In this document: positions 27,111-35,482 of the stretch, one piece after another
How the letters are laid out: every line of letters begins with the position of its first letter
Position numbering within the stretch: the stretch's first letter is position 1
Assembly: GCA_963851025.1 (NCBI GenBank)
Contig: CAWKOA010000020.1
Coordinates: 20,863-84,862 of the forward strand
Direction of reading: 5' to 3'
Length of the DNA: 64,000 nt
DNA from: RYN-230 sp963851025
GTDB lineage: Bacteria > Actinomycetota > Actinomycetes > Streptosporangiales > Streptosporangiaceae
Translations under genes and position numbers: made by a program
The notes under the pieces: model-generated
What the model was told of the DNA's origin: nothing
The model's database searches: none
The model's input: the letters and a program-made list of their open reading frames with translations, nothing else

Positions 27111-28505
27111 GTGACGCTCCGCCTTTACGACACTGCTGCGCGCACCGTGCGCGACTTCACGCCGGTGACGCCCGGTAAGGCGTCGCTGTACCTGTGCGGG
27201 GCCACGGTGCAGGCACCGCCGCACATCGGGCACATCAGGTCGGGCGTGGGCTTCGACATCCTCACCCGCTGGCTGCGGGCCAGCGGGTACCAGGTCACCT
27301 TCTGCCGGAACGTCACCGACATCGACGACAAGATCCTCCGGGTCGCCGCGGCCGAGGGAGTGCCCTGGTGGCTGGTCGCCCAGCGCAACGAGCGGGCGTT
27401 CAGCCGCGCGTACGCCGTGCTGGGCTGCGTGCCCCCGGACGTCGAGCCCCGGGCGACCGGGCACGTGCCCGAGATGATCACCCTGATGAACCGGCTCATC
27501 AGCACTGATCACGCGTACGCCGCCGACGGCGGCGTCTACTTCGACGTCCGCTCCTACCCCGCGTACGGCGCGCTGTCCGGGCAGCGGGTGGATCACATGC
27601 GCCCGGCCGACGACACCGAGCCCAACGACGCCAAGCGTGACCCGCGTGACTTCGCGCTGTGGAAGGGCGCCAAGCCTGGCGAGCCCGCCTGGGACACCCC
27701 GTGGGGACCGGGCCGGCCTGGGTGGCACCTGGAGTGCTCCGCCATGGCCACCAAGTACCTCGGGCCCACGTTCGACATCCACGGCGGCGGCCTGGACCTG
27801 ATCTTCCCGCACCACGAGAACGAGATCGCCCAGTCCCGCGCGGCCGGGGACGGGTTCGCGCAGTACTGGCTGCACAACGGCCTGGTCGGGGTGGCCGGGG
27901 AGAAGATGAGCAAGTCCCTCGGCAACTCCCTGCTCGTGGACGCCATGGTGACCCAGGTGCGGCCGGTGGAGTTGCGGTACTACCTGGGGCAGGCGCATTA
28001 CCGCTCGGGGATCGAGTACTCGCCGGAAGCGCTGGACGAGGCCGTCGCCGCCTACCGCCGGATCGAGAACTTCGTCACCCGGGCCGCCGAGATCAGCCCG
28101 CAGGCCGGCGCAGGCGCCGGCCTGCCTTCCGCGTTCCGTGCGGCCATGGACGACGATCTCGCTGTGCCGCAGGCCCTGGCCGTGGTGCACGACACGGTCC
28201 GGTCCGGCAACAACGCGCTGGCCGCGGGCGACACGGGTGCGGCCGCGGCCGCGCTGGGCGAGGTCCGGGCCATGCTCGGCGTGCTCGGCCTCGACCCGCT
28301 GGCCGAGCCGTGGGCGTCGGCCGGCCCCGGTGACGATCTGCACGCCGTGGTCAGCGCCCTGGTGACGGTGGCCCTGACCCAGCGGCAGGCCGCCCGGGAG
28401 CGGCGTGACTACGCGGCCGCCGACACCATCCGGGACGACCTGCACGCGGCCGGCATCCTCATCGAGGACACCCCGCAGGGACCGCGATGGGAGCTGAAGC
28501 GATGA
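27111..28505 (+). CDS. cysS: Cysteinyl-tRNA synthetase
   Basis: 464 residues, standard length. Class Ia synthetase charging tRNA-Cys. Zn ligands include Cys29 (LYLCGATV), Cys in WHLECSAM and the His in FPHHENE; the HIGH motif is PHIGHIR (~37-43) and the signal KMSKSLGNSL is present. The GTG start gives the family N-terminus TLRLYDTAARTV. Not MshC: the mycothiol ligase paralogue differs in length and start. Overlaps rlmB by 4 bp, the usual actinobacterial pairing. Confidence 0.95.
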   Translation: MTLRLYDTAARTVRDFTPVTPGKASLYLCGATVQAPPHIGHIRSGVGFDILTRWLRASGYQVTFCRNVTDIDDKILRVAAAEGVPWWLVAQRNERAFSRAYAVLGCVPPDVEPRATGHVPEMITLMNRLISTDHAYAADGGVYFDVRSYPAYGALSGQRVDHMRPADDTEPNDAKRDPRDFALWKGAKPGEPAWDTPWGPGRPGWHLECSAMATKYLGPTFDIHGGGLDLIFPHHENEIAQSRAAGDGFAQYWLHNGLVGVAGEKMSKSLGNSLLVDAMVTQVRPVELRYYLGQAHYRSGIEYSPEALDEAVAAYRRIENFVTRAAEISPQAGAGAGLPSAFRAAMDDDLAVPQALAVVHDTVRSGNNALAAGDTGAAAAALGEVRAMLGVLGLDPLAEPWASAGPGDDLHAVVSALVTVALTQRQAARERRDYAAADTIRDDLHAAGILIEDTPQGPRWELKR

Positions 28506-29581
28506 CCGGCGGGGCAGCAGGCGGATCCGCCCGGTCCGGCCGGGGCGGGAAGACCAAGTCCGGCAAGCCGCGGCCCGGCACCGGCGGCTACGGCAAGCGC
28601 AAACTCGAGGGCAAGGGCCCGACCCCGCCCGCGCACATGCGCCCGGGCCACCCGGCCCAGCGCCGGGCGGCGAAGGCCGCCCAGGCCGACCGGTCGGGCC
28701 GCGGCGCACCAGCACCGGACGGCGCCCGTCCGGCCGACCGCGACGCCCGCAGTGGGGATGCCCGTGGCGGGGCAGTCCGCGGGGCGAATCGCGGCGGGGC
28801 GAATCGCGCCGGGCCGGACCGGGCCCGCGGCGCCGGCGACGCTCCCGAGGTAGTGGCCGGCCGCAACGCGGTGCTGGAGTCACTGCGTGCCCACGTCCCC
28901 GCCACCGCGCTCTACGCCGGGCCCCGGGACGGCTCCGACCCGCGGTTCAACGAGGTGATCCGGCTCGCGGCCGACACCGGGATCCCGGTCATCGAGGCGG
29001 GCCGGCCGGAACTGGACCGGCTGACCGGCGGCGCCGTGCACCAGAGCCTGGCCCTGAAGGTCCGCCCGTACGACTACGCCCATCCCGATGACCTGCTGCA
29101 GCGCGCCCGCGCCCGTGGCGAGGAACCGCTGATCGTGGCGCTGGACGCGGTCACCGACCCGCGTAACCTCGGCGCGATCGTCCGCTCGGTCGCGGCGTTC
29201 GGCGGCCACGGCGTGCTGGTGCCCGCCCGGCGTTCCGCGCACGTGAGCGCGGGAGCCTGGAAGGCGTCGGCCGGGGCCCTGGCCCGCGTGCCCGTCGCCT
29301 GGGCCCCCAACCTGGTCCGCGCGCTCACCTCCTACCAGGAGGCCGGGCTGTTCGTGGCCGGTCTCGACGCCCAGGGCGACACCGACCTGGGCGACCTGGG
29401 CGTGGCCGACGGTCCCCTCGTGCTGGTCATCGGCTCGGAGGGGCGCGGCCTGTCCCGGCTGGTCGCGCAGCGCTGCGACGTGCTGGTGCGGATCCCCATC
29501 GCGGCGCAGACCGAGTCGCTCAACGCCGGCGTCGCGGCCGGCATCGCCCTGCACGAGGTAGCCACCCGCCGCTCGCGCTAG
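28502..29581 (+). CDS. rlmB: 23S rRNA (guanosine-2'-O-)-methyltransferase RlmB / TrmH family
   Basis: 359 residues. SPOUT methyltransferase with a ~115-residue basic, Gly/Arg/Ala-rich N-terminal extension, an L30e-like substrate-binding domain (VVAGRNAVLESLRAH) and a knotted SpoU domain with its three motifs: DAVTDPRNLGAIVRS, VIGSEGRGLSRLV and IPIAAQTESLNAGVAAGI. ATG 28502 overlaps the cysS stop (ATGA). Probably methylates G2251 of 23S rRNA by analogy with RlmB; members of this family in actinomycetes include thiostrepton-resistance enzymes, so the target is not certain. Confidence 0.92.
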   Translation: MTGGAAGGSARSGRGGKTKSGKPRPGTGGYGKRKLEGKGPTPPAHMRPGHPAQRRAAKAAQADRSGRGAPAPDGARPADRDARSGDARGGAVRGANRGGANRAGPDRARGAGDAPEVVAGRNAVLESLRAHVPATALYAGPRDGSDPRFNEVIRLAADTGIPVIEAGRPELDRLTGGAVHQSLALKVRPYDYAHPDDLLQRARARGEEPLIVALDAVTDPRNLGAIVRSVAAFGGHGVLVPARRSAHVSAGAWKASAGALARVPVAWAPNLVRALTSYQEAGLFVAGLDAQGDTDLGDLGVADGPLVLVIGSEGRGLSRLVAQRCDVLVRIPIAAQTESLNAGVAAGIALHEVATRRSR

Positions 29582-29582
29582 C

Positions 29583-29615
29583 CGTGTTCTCTTCTGGGCC
29601 CGTGTTCTCTTCTGG
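29583..29615. repeat. 15-bp direct repeat between rlmB and the oxidoreductase
   Basis: CGTGTTCTCTTCTGG occurs at 29583-29597 and 29601-29615 (18-bp period), immediately before the GGAGAGGGG ribosome binding site of the next gene. Could be a slipped duplication or a paired regulator site. Confidence 0.7.
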
Positions 29616-29621
29616 AGAGGG

Positions 29622-30611
29622 GTGACCGTGGACCGGTTGCGGATCGGGGCGCTGGGCGCCGCGCGGATCACCCCGGGCGCGCTGATCAAGCCAGCGCGCC
29701 AGATGCCCGAGGTCACCGTGGCCGCCGTGGCCGCCCGGGATCCCGAGCGGGCCCGGCGGTTCGCGGCGAAGCACCGCATCCGCCGGGTGCACGACTCCTA
29801 CCAGGACCTGATCGACGACCCCGCCATCGACGCCGTCTACAACCCGCTGCCCAACTCCCTGCACGCGCCGTGGACGCTGCGGGCCATCGCGGCCGGCAAG
29901 CACGTGCTGTGCGAGAAGCCGTTCACCGCGAACGCCGCGGAGGCGGCCGAGGTCGCCGCGGCCGCCCGCGCGTCCGGGCTGGTCGTCATGGAAGCCTTTC
30001 ACTACCGCTACCACCCCCTGGCCCGCCGGATGCGGGAGGTGGTGGCGTCCGGGGAGATCGGCCCGCTGCGCTACCTCGAAGCCTCGCTGTGCTTCCCGCT
30101 GCCGCGCTTCTCCGACATCCGCTACTCCTACGCCCTGGCCGGCGGGGCCACCATGGACGCCGGCTGTTACGCGATCAACTGGCTGCGCATGCTCGGCCCC
30201 GGCGAGCCCGAGGTGCTGTCCGCGCGGGCCCGGCTGCACGGCCCCGACGTGGACCGGGCCATGTCCGCCTCGTTCCGTTTCAGCGGCGGGGTGCTGGGCC
30301 GGATGACCGCGTCGCTGTGGTCCGGCCAGGTGCTCCGGCTGGACGCGAAGGCGGTCGGGGACCGGGGCGTGATGCGGGTCTTCAACTACGTGTCGCCGCA
30401 GACGTACAACCGGCTGACGGTGACCGCCGACGGCTACACCCGGCGCGAGCGGGTCAGCGGCGAGCCGAGCTACACCTACCAGCTGCGGGCGTTCGCCGCC
30501 GCGGTGCGGCACGGGGATCCCATCCTCACCACGCCGGAGGACGCGGTGGCCAACATGACCGTGATCGACGCGGTGTACCAGGCCGCGGGCCTGCCCCGGC
30601 GCGGGGCCTGA
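29622..30611 (+). CDS. Gfo/Idh/MocA-family oxidoreductase
   Basis: 329 residues. NAD(P)-dependent sugar or trans-dihydrodiol dehydrogenase family. Rossmann start RIGALGAARITPGALIKPA, conserved HVLCEKPFTANAAEA (Glu-Lys-Pro catalytic motif), and DAGCYAINWLRMLG (Cys/Tyr region of substrate binding). GTG 29622 follows a clear GGAGAGGGG. Resembles the trans-1,2-dihydrobenzene-1,2-diol dehydrogenase/glucose-fructose oxidoreductase branch; substrate not predictable. 71 bp before the IclR gene, which may regulate it. Confidence 0.86.
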   Translation: MTVDRLRIGALGAARITPGALIKPARQMPEVTVAAVAARDPERARRFAAKHRIRRVHDSYQDLIDDPAIDAVYNPLPNSLHAPWTLRAIAAGKHVLCEKPFTANAAEAAEVAAAARASGLVVMEAFHYRYHPLARRMREVVASGEIGPLRYLEASLCFPLPRFSDIRYSYALAGGATMDAGCYAINWLRMLGPGEPEVLSARARLHGPDVDRAMSASFRFSGGVLGRMTASLWSGQVLRLDAKAVGDRGVMRVFNYVSPQTYNRLTVTADGYTRRERVSGEPSYTYQLRAFAAAVRHGDPILTTPEDAVANMTVIDAVYQAAGLPRRGA

Positions 30612-30682
30612 GCCGCGCCCGGGCTCTGCGCCGGGGCGGCCTGTTGTGGCGCGGTGCCGGCTAGCGCGCTATCGTTCGCAAT

Positions 30683-31690
30683 GTGAACACATCAGGCCGG
30701 GGGGCCGCCGGGGACCCGGCCGCGGGCTCCGCTGGAGCAGGCACCGCCGGAGCAGGCAGCACGGAGGCGGACGCCGCGGAGGCACGCAGCACGGGGTCAG
30801 GCACCCCGCACGGGGTCAGCCAGCACGGGGTCAGCCAGCACGGGGGCGGATACCGCCGGGGCGGATCCCGCGGAAGAAGGCGGGACGGGCGGGCCCGGCC
30901 CGGCCGGCGGACGGATTTCGTCCAGTCCCTGGACCGGGGGCTGGCCGTGATCCGGTGCTTCTCTTCCGAGCGGCCGTCGCTGACCTTGTCGGAAGTGGCC
31001 GAGCGGACCGGGCTGACCCGGGCGGCGGCCCGCCGTTTCCTGCTCACCCTGCAGGAACTCGGGTACGTCGGCAGTACCGGGCGGCAGTTCTCGCTGCGGC
31101 CGCGGGTGCTCGCGCTCGGCTACGCGTACCTGTCGTCGTTCAGCGTGGCCCAGATCGCCCAGCCGCACCTGGAGGACCTGGCCGAGGAACTGCACGAGTC
31201 CTGCTCGGTGAGCGTGCTCGACGGCGACGACATCGTGTACGTGGCCCGCGCCTCCGCCAACCGGATCATGACCATCGCGCTGACCGTGGGCACCCGGCTG
31301 CCGCCCTACCCGACCTCGATGGGCCGCGTCCTGCTGGCCAGCCTGCCCGCCGCCGAACTGGACGCGCACCTGCAGCGGACCACCCTGCGCAAGCTGACCG
31401 ACCGCACCGTGGTGGACGAGAAGGAACTGCGGCAGATCCTGGCCCGGGTGGCCGCGCAGGGCTGGGCCGCGGTGGACCAGGAACTGGAGGCCGGGGTCCG
31501 GTCGATCGCGGTGCCCATCCGGGACAGCTCGGGCCGGGTGGTCGCGGCCATCAACGCCAGCGCGCACGCGGCCCGGGTGCCGATGCGCACGCTGGAGAAG
31601 CAGTTCCTGCCCCGGCTGCTCGACGCCGCACAGCAGATCGACGCCGAGCTCGCGACCCGGATGGCGGTCGGCACCCGAGCCGTCCGGTAA
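30683..31690 (+). CDS. IclR-family transcriptional regulator (PcaR-like)
   Basis: 335 residues as opened at GTG 30683, but the first ~75 are Gly/Ala/Arg low-complexity with a GVSQHGVSQHG duplication, so the true start may be nearer FVQSLDRGLAVIRCF. Winged HTH (LTLSEVAERTGLTRAAARRFLLTL) then the IclR effector domain (SCSVSVLDGDDIVYVARA, TSMGRVLLASLP, VDQELEAGVRSIAVPI). PcaR/PobR-like members control aromatic-acid catabolism; no such pathway is adjacent, so the ligand is unknown. Confidence 0.88.
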   Translation: MNTSGRGAAGDPAAGSAGAGTAGAGSTEADAAEARSTGSGTPHGVSQHGVSQHGGGYRRGGSRGRRRDGRARPGRRTDFVQSLDRGLAVIRCFSSERPSLTLSEVAERTGLTRAAARRFLLTLQELGYVGSTGRQFSLRPRVLALGYAYLSSFSVAQIAQPHLEDLAEELHESCSVSVLDGDDIVYVARASANRIMTIALTVGTRLPPYPTSMGRVLLASLPAAELDAHLQRTTLRKLTDRTVVDEKELRQILARVAAQGWAAVDQELEAGVRSIAVPIRDSSGRVVAAINASAHAARVPMRTLEKQFLPRLLDAAQQIDAELATRMAVGTRAVR

Positions 31691-31765
31691 AGCCGTTAGG
31701 GAAGCTCTTTCTCACGCCAGCCGGGCGTGGCCGGTATCTTGCCGCGCCGGCCTACGGCCCGGCGC

Positions 31766-33175
31766 TCAGGCGTTCGCGCGGATGTAGCTGGACAGCGCGG
31801 CGTCGGTGGCCGGGGCCGGGCCGGCCACCCCGGGCGCGGGGGACACCCCGGCCGGGAACTGCCGGGAGACCAGCTCGGCCTGGATCTCCTGCAGGTGCGA
31901 CGGCTGTCCCGCCGCGGGACCCGGCTCGCTGGCCGCCGGGACCGTCACCCCGGCCAGCGCGTCGTCGGTGCGCGGCGTGGTCAGCGTGAGCACGTCACCG
32001 AACCCGGGCGCGGCGGCGTCCCGGGCGGTCAGCGACGGCAGCCCCCAGCGCTGCTCCACCGTCTTCAGGATCGACGTGTGGTCCAGCGGGGTGCTCCCGG
32101 CCGGGACCCGGTACACCGTGCCCGGCGCGATCAGCGGCGACACCAGCACGGCCGGGACCCGCACCCCGAACCGGGTGAAGTCGAACCCGAACTCGCCCGC
32201 GTCGTGGTCCGGCGGGGTCGCCCCGGACGGCGGCGGCACGTGGTCGTAGCAGCCGCCGTGCTCGTCATAGGTAATGACCAGCAGCGTCTGCGCCCACCCG
32301 GGACCGCCCCGGAGCGCCTCGTACACGTCGTGGATGAACTGCTCGCCCAGGGCCACGTCGTAGTTGGGGTGCTGGCTGTTGCCGGTCGAGCTCCAGCTCG
32401 GCTCCAGGAACGTGAACGCGGGCAGCGTCCCGGCCGCGGCCGCCGCGGTGAAGTCGGTGAACACCCCGAAATGGCTGGCCGCGGCCCCGCTGATGTCGGT
32501 GAACGTGGCCTTGGTCAGCGGCTGCGCGTCGTAGCCGTAGATCCCCCACGACTGCCCGTGCGAATCAAGCAGCCCGAAGATGGACGGCGAGGTGAACGTG
32601 TGCGTCTTGTCGTCCATGTGCCCCTGGCTGGTGCCCGAGCAGGCGAACGCCCGGTTCGGCATGGTCTCGGTCGGCGCGGAGGAAAACCAGTGATCGCAGA
32701 CGGCATAGCCCTTGGCCAGGCCGGACAGTACCGGGAGGGCTTCCGGGGTGAAGCAGCCCATGATGTCCTGGGCCGTCGTGCCCGGCACGATGGACCGGCC
32801 TTCGCGCGCCTGCCAGCCCAGGGTGTAGGCGAAGTCCTTGATGAAGCCGTCGTTGGGTGGTGGCGTGGCCGGATTCGCCGGGGCGGTGTCGCTGCCGAAC
32901 AGCTGGTCGTTGGTGGCCATGTAGCCTTCGCCCGGGTCCGCCCCCGGCATGTAGTAGGCGTTCGGGGTGCCCGGCTCGATCTTGAACACGGTGATCGGGG
33001 GCCCGGAGGAGGCCGGGTTCGACTCGCTGCCCGTCAGCCCCTCGAAGGGCTGCCCGGCCGGGGACACGTTCCCGCTGCCGGAGTACAGGTAGCCGAGCAT
33101 GTGATCGAACGACCGGTTCTCCAGCATCAGCACGACGACGTGCTCGACTGAGGACAGGCTGTTCTCACCGGGCAT
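31766..33175 (-). CDS. Phosphoesterase family protein (phospholipase C / AcpA-like)
   Basis: 469 residues, PF04185 phosphoesterase family (non-haemolytic phospholipase C and acid phosphatase AcpA). The nucleophile region is VVVLMLENRSFDHMLGY; other metal-site segments are ATNDQLFG, LVITYDEHGGCYDHVPPP and STPLDHTSILKTVEQRWG. Unlike many relatives no signal peptide is seen at the N-terminus (MPGENSLSSVEHVV), so export by Tat is not supported from this start. Hydrolyses phosphodiesters or monoesters; substrate unknown. Confidence 0.88.
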   Translation of the reverse strand: MPGENSLSSVEHVVVLMLENRSFDHMLGYLYSGSGNVSPAGQPFEGLTGSESNPASSGPPITVFKIEPGTPNAYYMPGADPGEGYMATNDQLFGSDTAPANPATPPPNDGFIKDFAYTLGWQAREGRSIVPGTTAQDIMGCFTPEALPVLSGLAKGYAVCDHWFSSAPTETMPNRAFACSGTSQGHMDDKTHTFTSPSIFGLLDSHGQSWGIYGYDAQPLTKATFTDISGAAASHFGVFTDFTAAAAAGTLPAFTFLEPSWSSTGNSQHPNYDVALGEQFIHDVYEALRGGPGWAQTLLVITYDEHGGCYDHVPPPSGATPPDHDAGEFGFDFTRFGVRVPAVLVSPLIAPGTVYRVPAGSTPLDHTSILKTVEQRWGLPSLTARDAAAPGFGDVLTLTTPRTDDALAGVTVPAASEPGPAAGQPSHLQEIQAELVSRQFPAGVSPAPGVAGPAPATDAALSSYIRANA

Positions 33176-33340
33176 CGCTGCCTCCGTTGCTGCCGTGGAT
33201 CGGGGGGTAATGTGCGGCCGTGCGGTGCGCCGGGCGCGCGCACCATGGTGGCACGGCGCCCCCCGGCTGCGCAGTGACGTGGGCCGGTAGGGTCTGACTA
33301 TTGCGTCTCGGTTGGGCCACCTCAGTCAGGGAGAAGGCAC

Positions 33341-33976
33341 ATGCAGCTGACCAAGCTCGAGCACGCCTGCGTCAGGCTGGAAAAGGACGGGGCCACGCTG
33401 GTCATCGACCCCGCGGCCTGGAGCATGCCGCGGGCGCTGGAGGGCGCCAGCGCGGTGCTGATCACGCACGAGCACTTCGATCACTTCGACGCCGACGGCC
33501 TGCGCGCCGCGCTCGGCGCCGACCGCGGCCTGCAGCTCTGGACCAACGCGTCGGTGGCCAGCGAGTTCGCCGGCTTCAGCCAGGACCAGGTGCACGTGGT
33601 CGACGAGGGTGACACGTTCACCGCGGCCGGGTTCGACGTGCACACCTACGGGCACCTGCACGCGGTCCTGCACCGGGACATCCCGGTGATCGAGAACACC
33701 GGGTTCATGATCGACGGCTCGCTCTTCCACCCGGGCGACTCGTTCACCGTGCCGCAGGACCCGGTCCAGACGCTGCTGCTGCCGGCCAGCGGGCCGTGGC
33801 TCAAGACCGGCGAGATGATCGACTACGCGCGCGAGGTGGCCCCGCAGCGCGGGTACGTCATCCACGACGCCCTGTTCGGCGACGTCGGCCTCATGGTGCT
33901 GAACAACTTCCTGCCGATGTGCGGGAAGGAAGACAGCTTCTCCCGGGTTGACGTGGGGACCACGGTCGAGGTCTGA
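33341..33976 (+). CDS. Metallo-beta-lactamase-fold hydrolase (UlaG-like)
   Basis: 211 residues. LEHACVRLEKDGATLVIDPAA and ITHEHFDHFDADGL (the HxHxDH metal motif), YGHLHAVLH, IDGSLFHPGDSF and VIHDALFGD. UlaG-like members are lactonases or phosphodiesterases; the substrate here cannot be named. ATG 33341 is preceded by AGGGAGAAGG. Single-gene transcription unit by spacing. Confidence 0.88.
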   Translation: MQLTKLEHACVRLEKDGATLVIDPAAWSMPRALEGASAVLITHEHFDHFDADGLRAALGADRGLQLWTNASVASEFAGFSQDQVHVVDEGDTFTAAGFDVHTYGHLHAVLHRDIPVIENTGFMIDGSLFHPGDSFTVPQDPVQTLLLPASGPWLKTGEMIDYAREVAPQRGYVIHDALFGDVGLMVLNNFLPMCGKEDSFSRVDVGTTVEV

Positions 33977-33986
33977 CCGGGGCGCG

Positions 33987-34631
33987 TCAGCCAGCCGGGG
34001 AGAGCAGGCCGTCGGCGGCAGGCATCCCCGGCGTGGCCGACCCGTGCAGCCAGTCCCGGCCCTCCTGGTACAGCCGCTCCACCTCGGGCCCGCGCAGCCC
34101 GGGCAGCCGCGGCGCGATCCGGTACCCCAGCTGGGACTGCAGGTACGCCAGATGCCGGTAGCCCGCCGGGAACCGGGCCAGCCGCGCCGGGTCGAGGGTG
34201 AGCCGGGCCCCGGGGTCCACCGGGTCGAGCCGGTCCTTCTCGTAGATCGGCTGCCGCCGGACGATGCCCCAGGCCCCGGTGCGCTTCTCCAGGAAGTCGT
34301 AGAAGCGGCCGGTGCAGGTGACGTCGGCGATGATCCCCTCGACCGGGGCGCGCTGCTGGATGGTCATCTTGGTCTGGGCCACCGCCCGGTGGCCGGACAC
34401 CTCGCAGCGCGATCCGCCCAGGAAATGCAGGATGCTCACGCCCGCGTCGAAGCCGTCCCGGCTGGCCTGGACGAAATCGGCGGCCGGGCCCTGGAACCAG
34501 GTGGCGGTCATCCAGCCGCCGGAGTGCCAGACGGACGCGAACCCGTCCCAGTCGCCGGCGTCCCTGGTCAGGGCCCACTTCTCCACCAGCTGGCGGATCC
34601 GGAACTCCTCGGCTTCCTGCTCAGTAAGCAC
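33987..34631 (-). CDS. SnoaL/NTF2-like domain protein
   Basis: 214 residues. Cystatin-like alpha+beta barrel of the SnoaL-like type: EEFRIRQLVEKWALTRDAGDWDGFASVWHSGG is the typical helical start with the DW-F-S-W pattern, followed by GRFYDFLEKRTGAWGIVRRQPIYEKD. Members are ring hydroxylase small subunits, isomerases or non-enzymatic. The ~60-residue tail (RHLAYLQSQLGYRIAPRLPG) matches scaffold-type proteins found next to dioxygenases. Function unassigned. Confidence 0.78.
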   Translation of the reverse strand: MLTEQEAEEFRIRQLVEKWALTRDAGDWDGFASVWHSGGWMTATWFQGPAADFVQASRDGFDAGVSILHFLGGSRCEVSGHRAVAQTKMTIQQRAPVEGIIADVTCTGRFYDFLEKRTGAWGIVRRQPIYEKDRLDPVDPGARLTLDPARLARFPAGYRHLAYLQSQLGYRIAPRLPGLRGPEVERLYQEGRDWLHGSATPGMPAADGLLSPAG

Positions 34632-34755
34632 GCCTGGCTCCTCCGCACGTCTGGCCCCTCAGTTTGAGGCCATTCTCCTGGGGCAGTCTGCCCCGGTGAA
34701 GATCCAGACGCGAGGCTGGCCGCCGCGGTGGCCAGCCGCCAGCGATGGGCCGGTG

Positions 34756-35421
34756 ATGAGGATAACTGGCGGGCCAGCGGCGAGCGAGCCAGGCGGATGG
34801 GCCACCGGTCTGGTGCCCAGCGACGACCTGCTCCGGCTGGCTACCGCGTGGACAATCGGCCTCGACACGCTGGCCCGCGCCGCGGTGGCCGCGGTCACCG
34901 CCGTCGCGGAGACGCAGCTTCGCTCGACCATGGCCGAGGCGCTGAGCGGCAAGTTCGCCGACTGGGTGTTCGTCGACTTCCTGACCAGCCCGCCGCGCCG
35001 GGCGGTGTCCGCGCGGGAGCCCGACCCGGGCCTGATCGCGGCGCTCGGTGAGGTCACCGCGCGGTCCTGCCCCGTGATCAGCTCGGCGGTGAGCCGGTGT
35101 ACCCCGGAGGTCCGGGCCTCGATCGACGACGAGTGGATGCTCGGCGGCCTGCCCGACGGCCGCCCGGTGGCCAGCGTGATCGGCGCCCGCTCGGTCGCGG
35201 TCGGGCCGATCCTGGCCGGCGACGCGGCCTGCGGGGCGATCACCGTGGTGCGCGGCCGGGTCAGCCCCCGGCTGGGTTTCCGCGAGCTCGGCGTCCTGTC
35301 CCAGATCGGCCGGCTGGCCGGGGCGGCCGCCGAGCGGCTCGTGGGCCGTTCCCGGCCCGGCGGGGCCTGGCACCGGGTAAGCGCCGCAGCGCGGGTAAGC
35401 CGCGGCCACGGCCGCGGGTAG
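34756..35421 (+). CDS. GAF-like sensory domain protein
   Basis: About 221 residues. One GAF-like domain: LRSTMAEALSGKFADWVFVDFL, GLIAALGEVTARSCPVIS, SVAVGPILAGDAACGAITVVRG and FRELGVLSQIGRLAGAAAERL match the GAF pattern seen in RsbU/SpoIIE-type or two-component proteins, but no catalytic domain follows. The start is uncertain: ATG 34756, GTG 34753 and others further upstream are in frame and no clear ribosome binding site distinguishes them. Possibly a ligand sensor acting in trans. Confidence 0.55.
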   Translation: MRITGGPAASEPGGWATGLVPSDDLLRLATAWTIGLDTLARAAVAAVTAVAETQLRSTMAEALSGKFADWVFVDFLTSPPRRAVSAREPDPGLIAALGEVTARSCPVISSAVSRCTPEVRASIDDEWMLGGLPDGRPVASVIGARSVAVGPILAGDAACGAITVVRGRVSPRLGFRELGVLSQIGRLAGAAAERLVGRSRPGGAWHRVSAAARVSRGHGRG

Positions 35422-35482
35422 CGGGGTAGCGGGGCCGCCCGGCCCGGTGAGGTGGCCTCCGGCGAGCAGGAGGTGACCGCCC

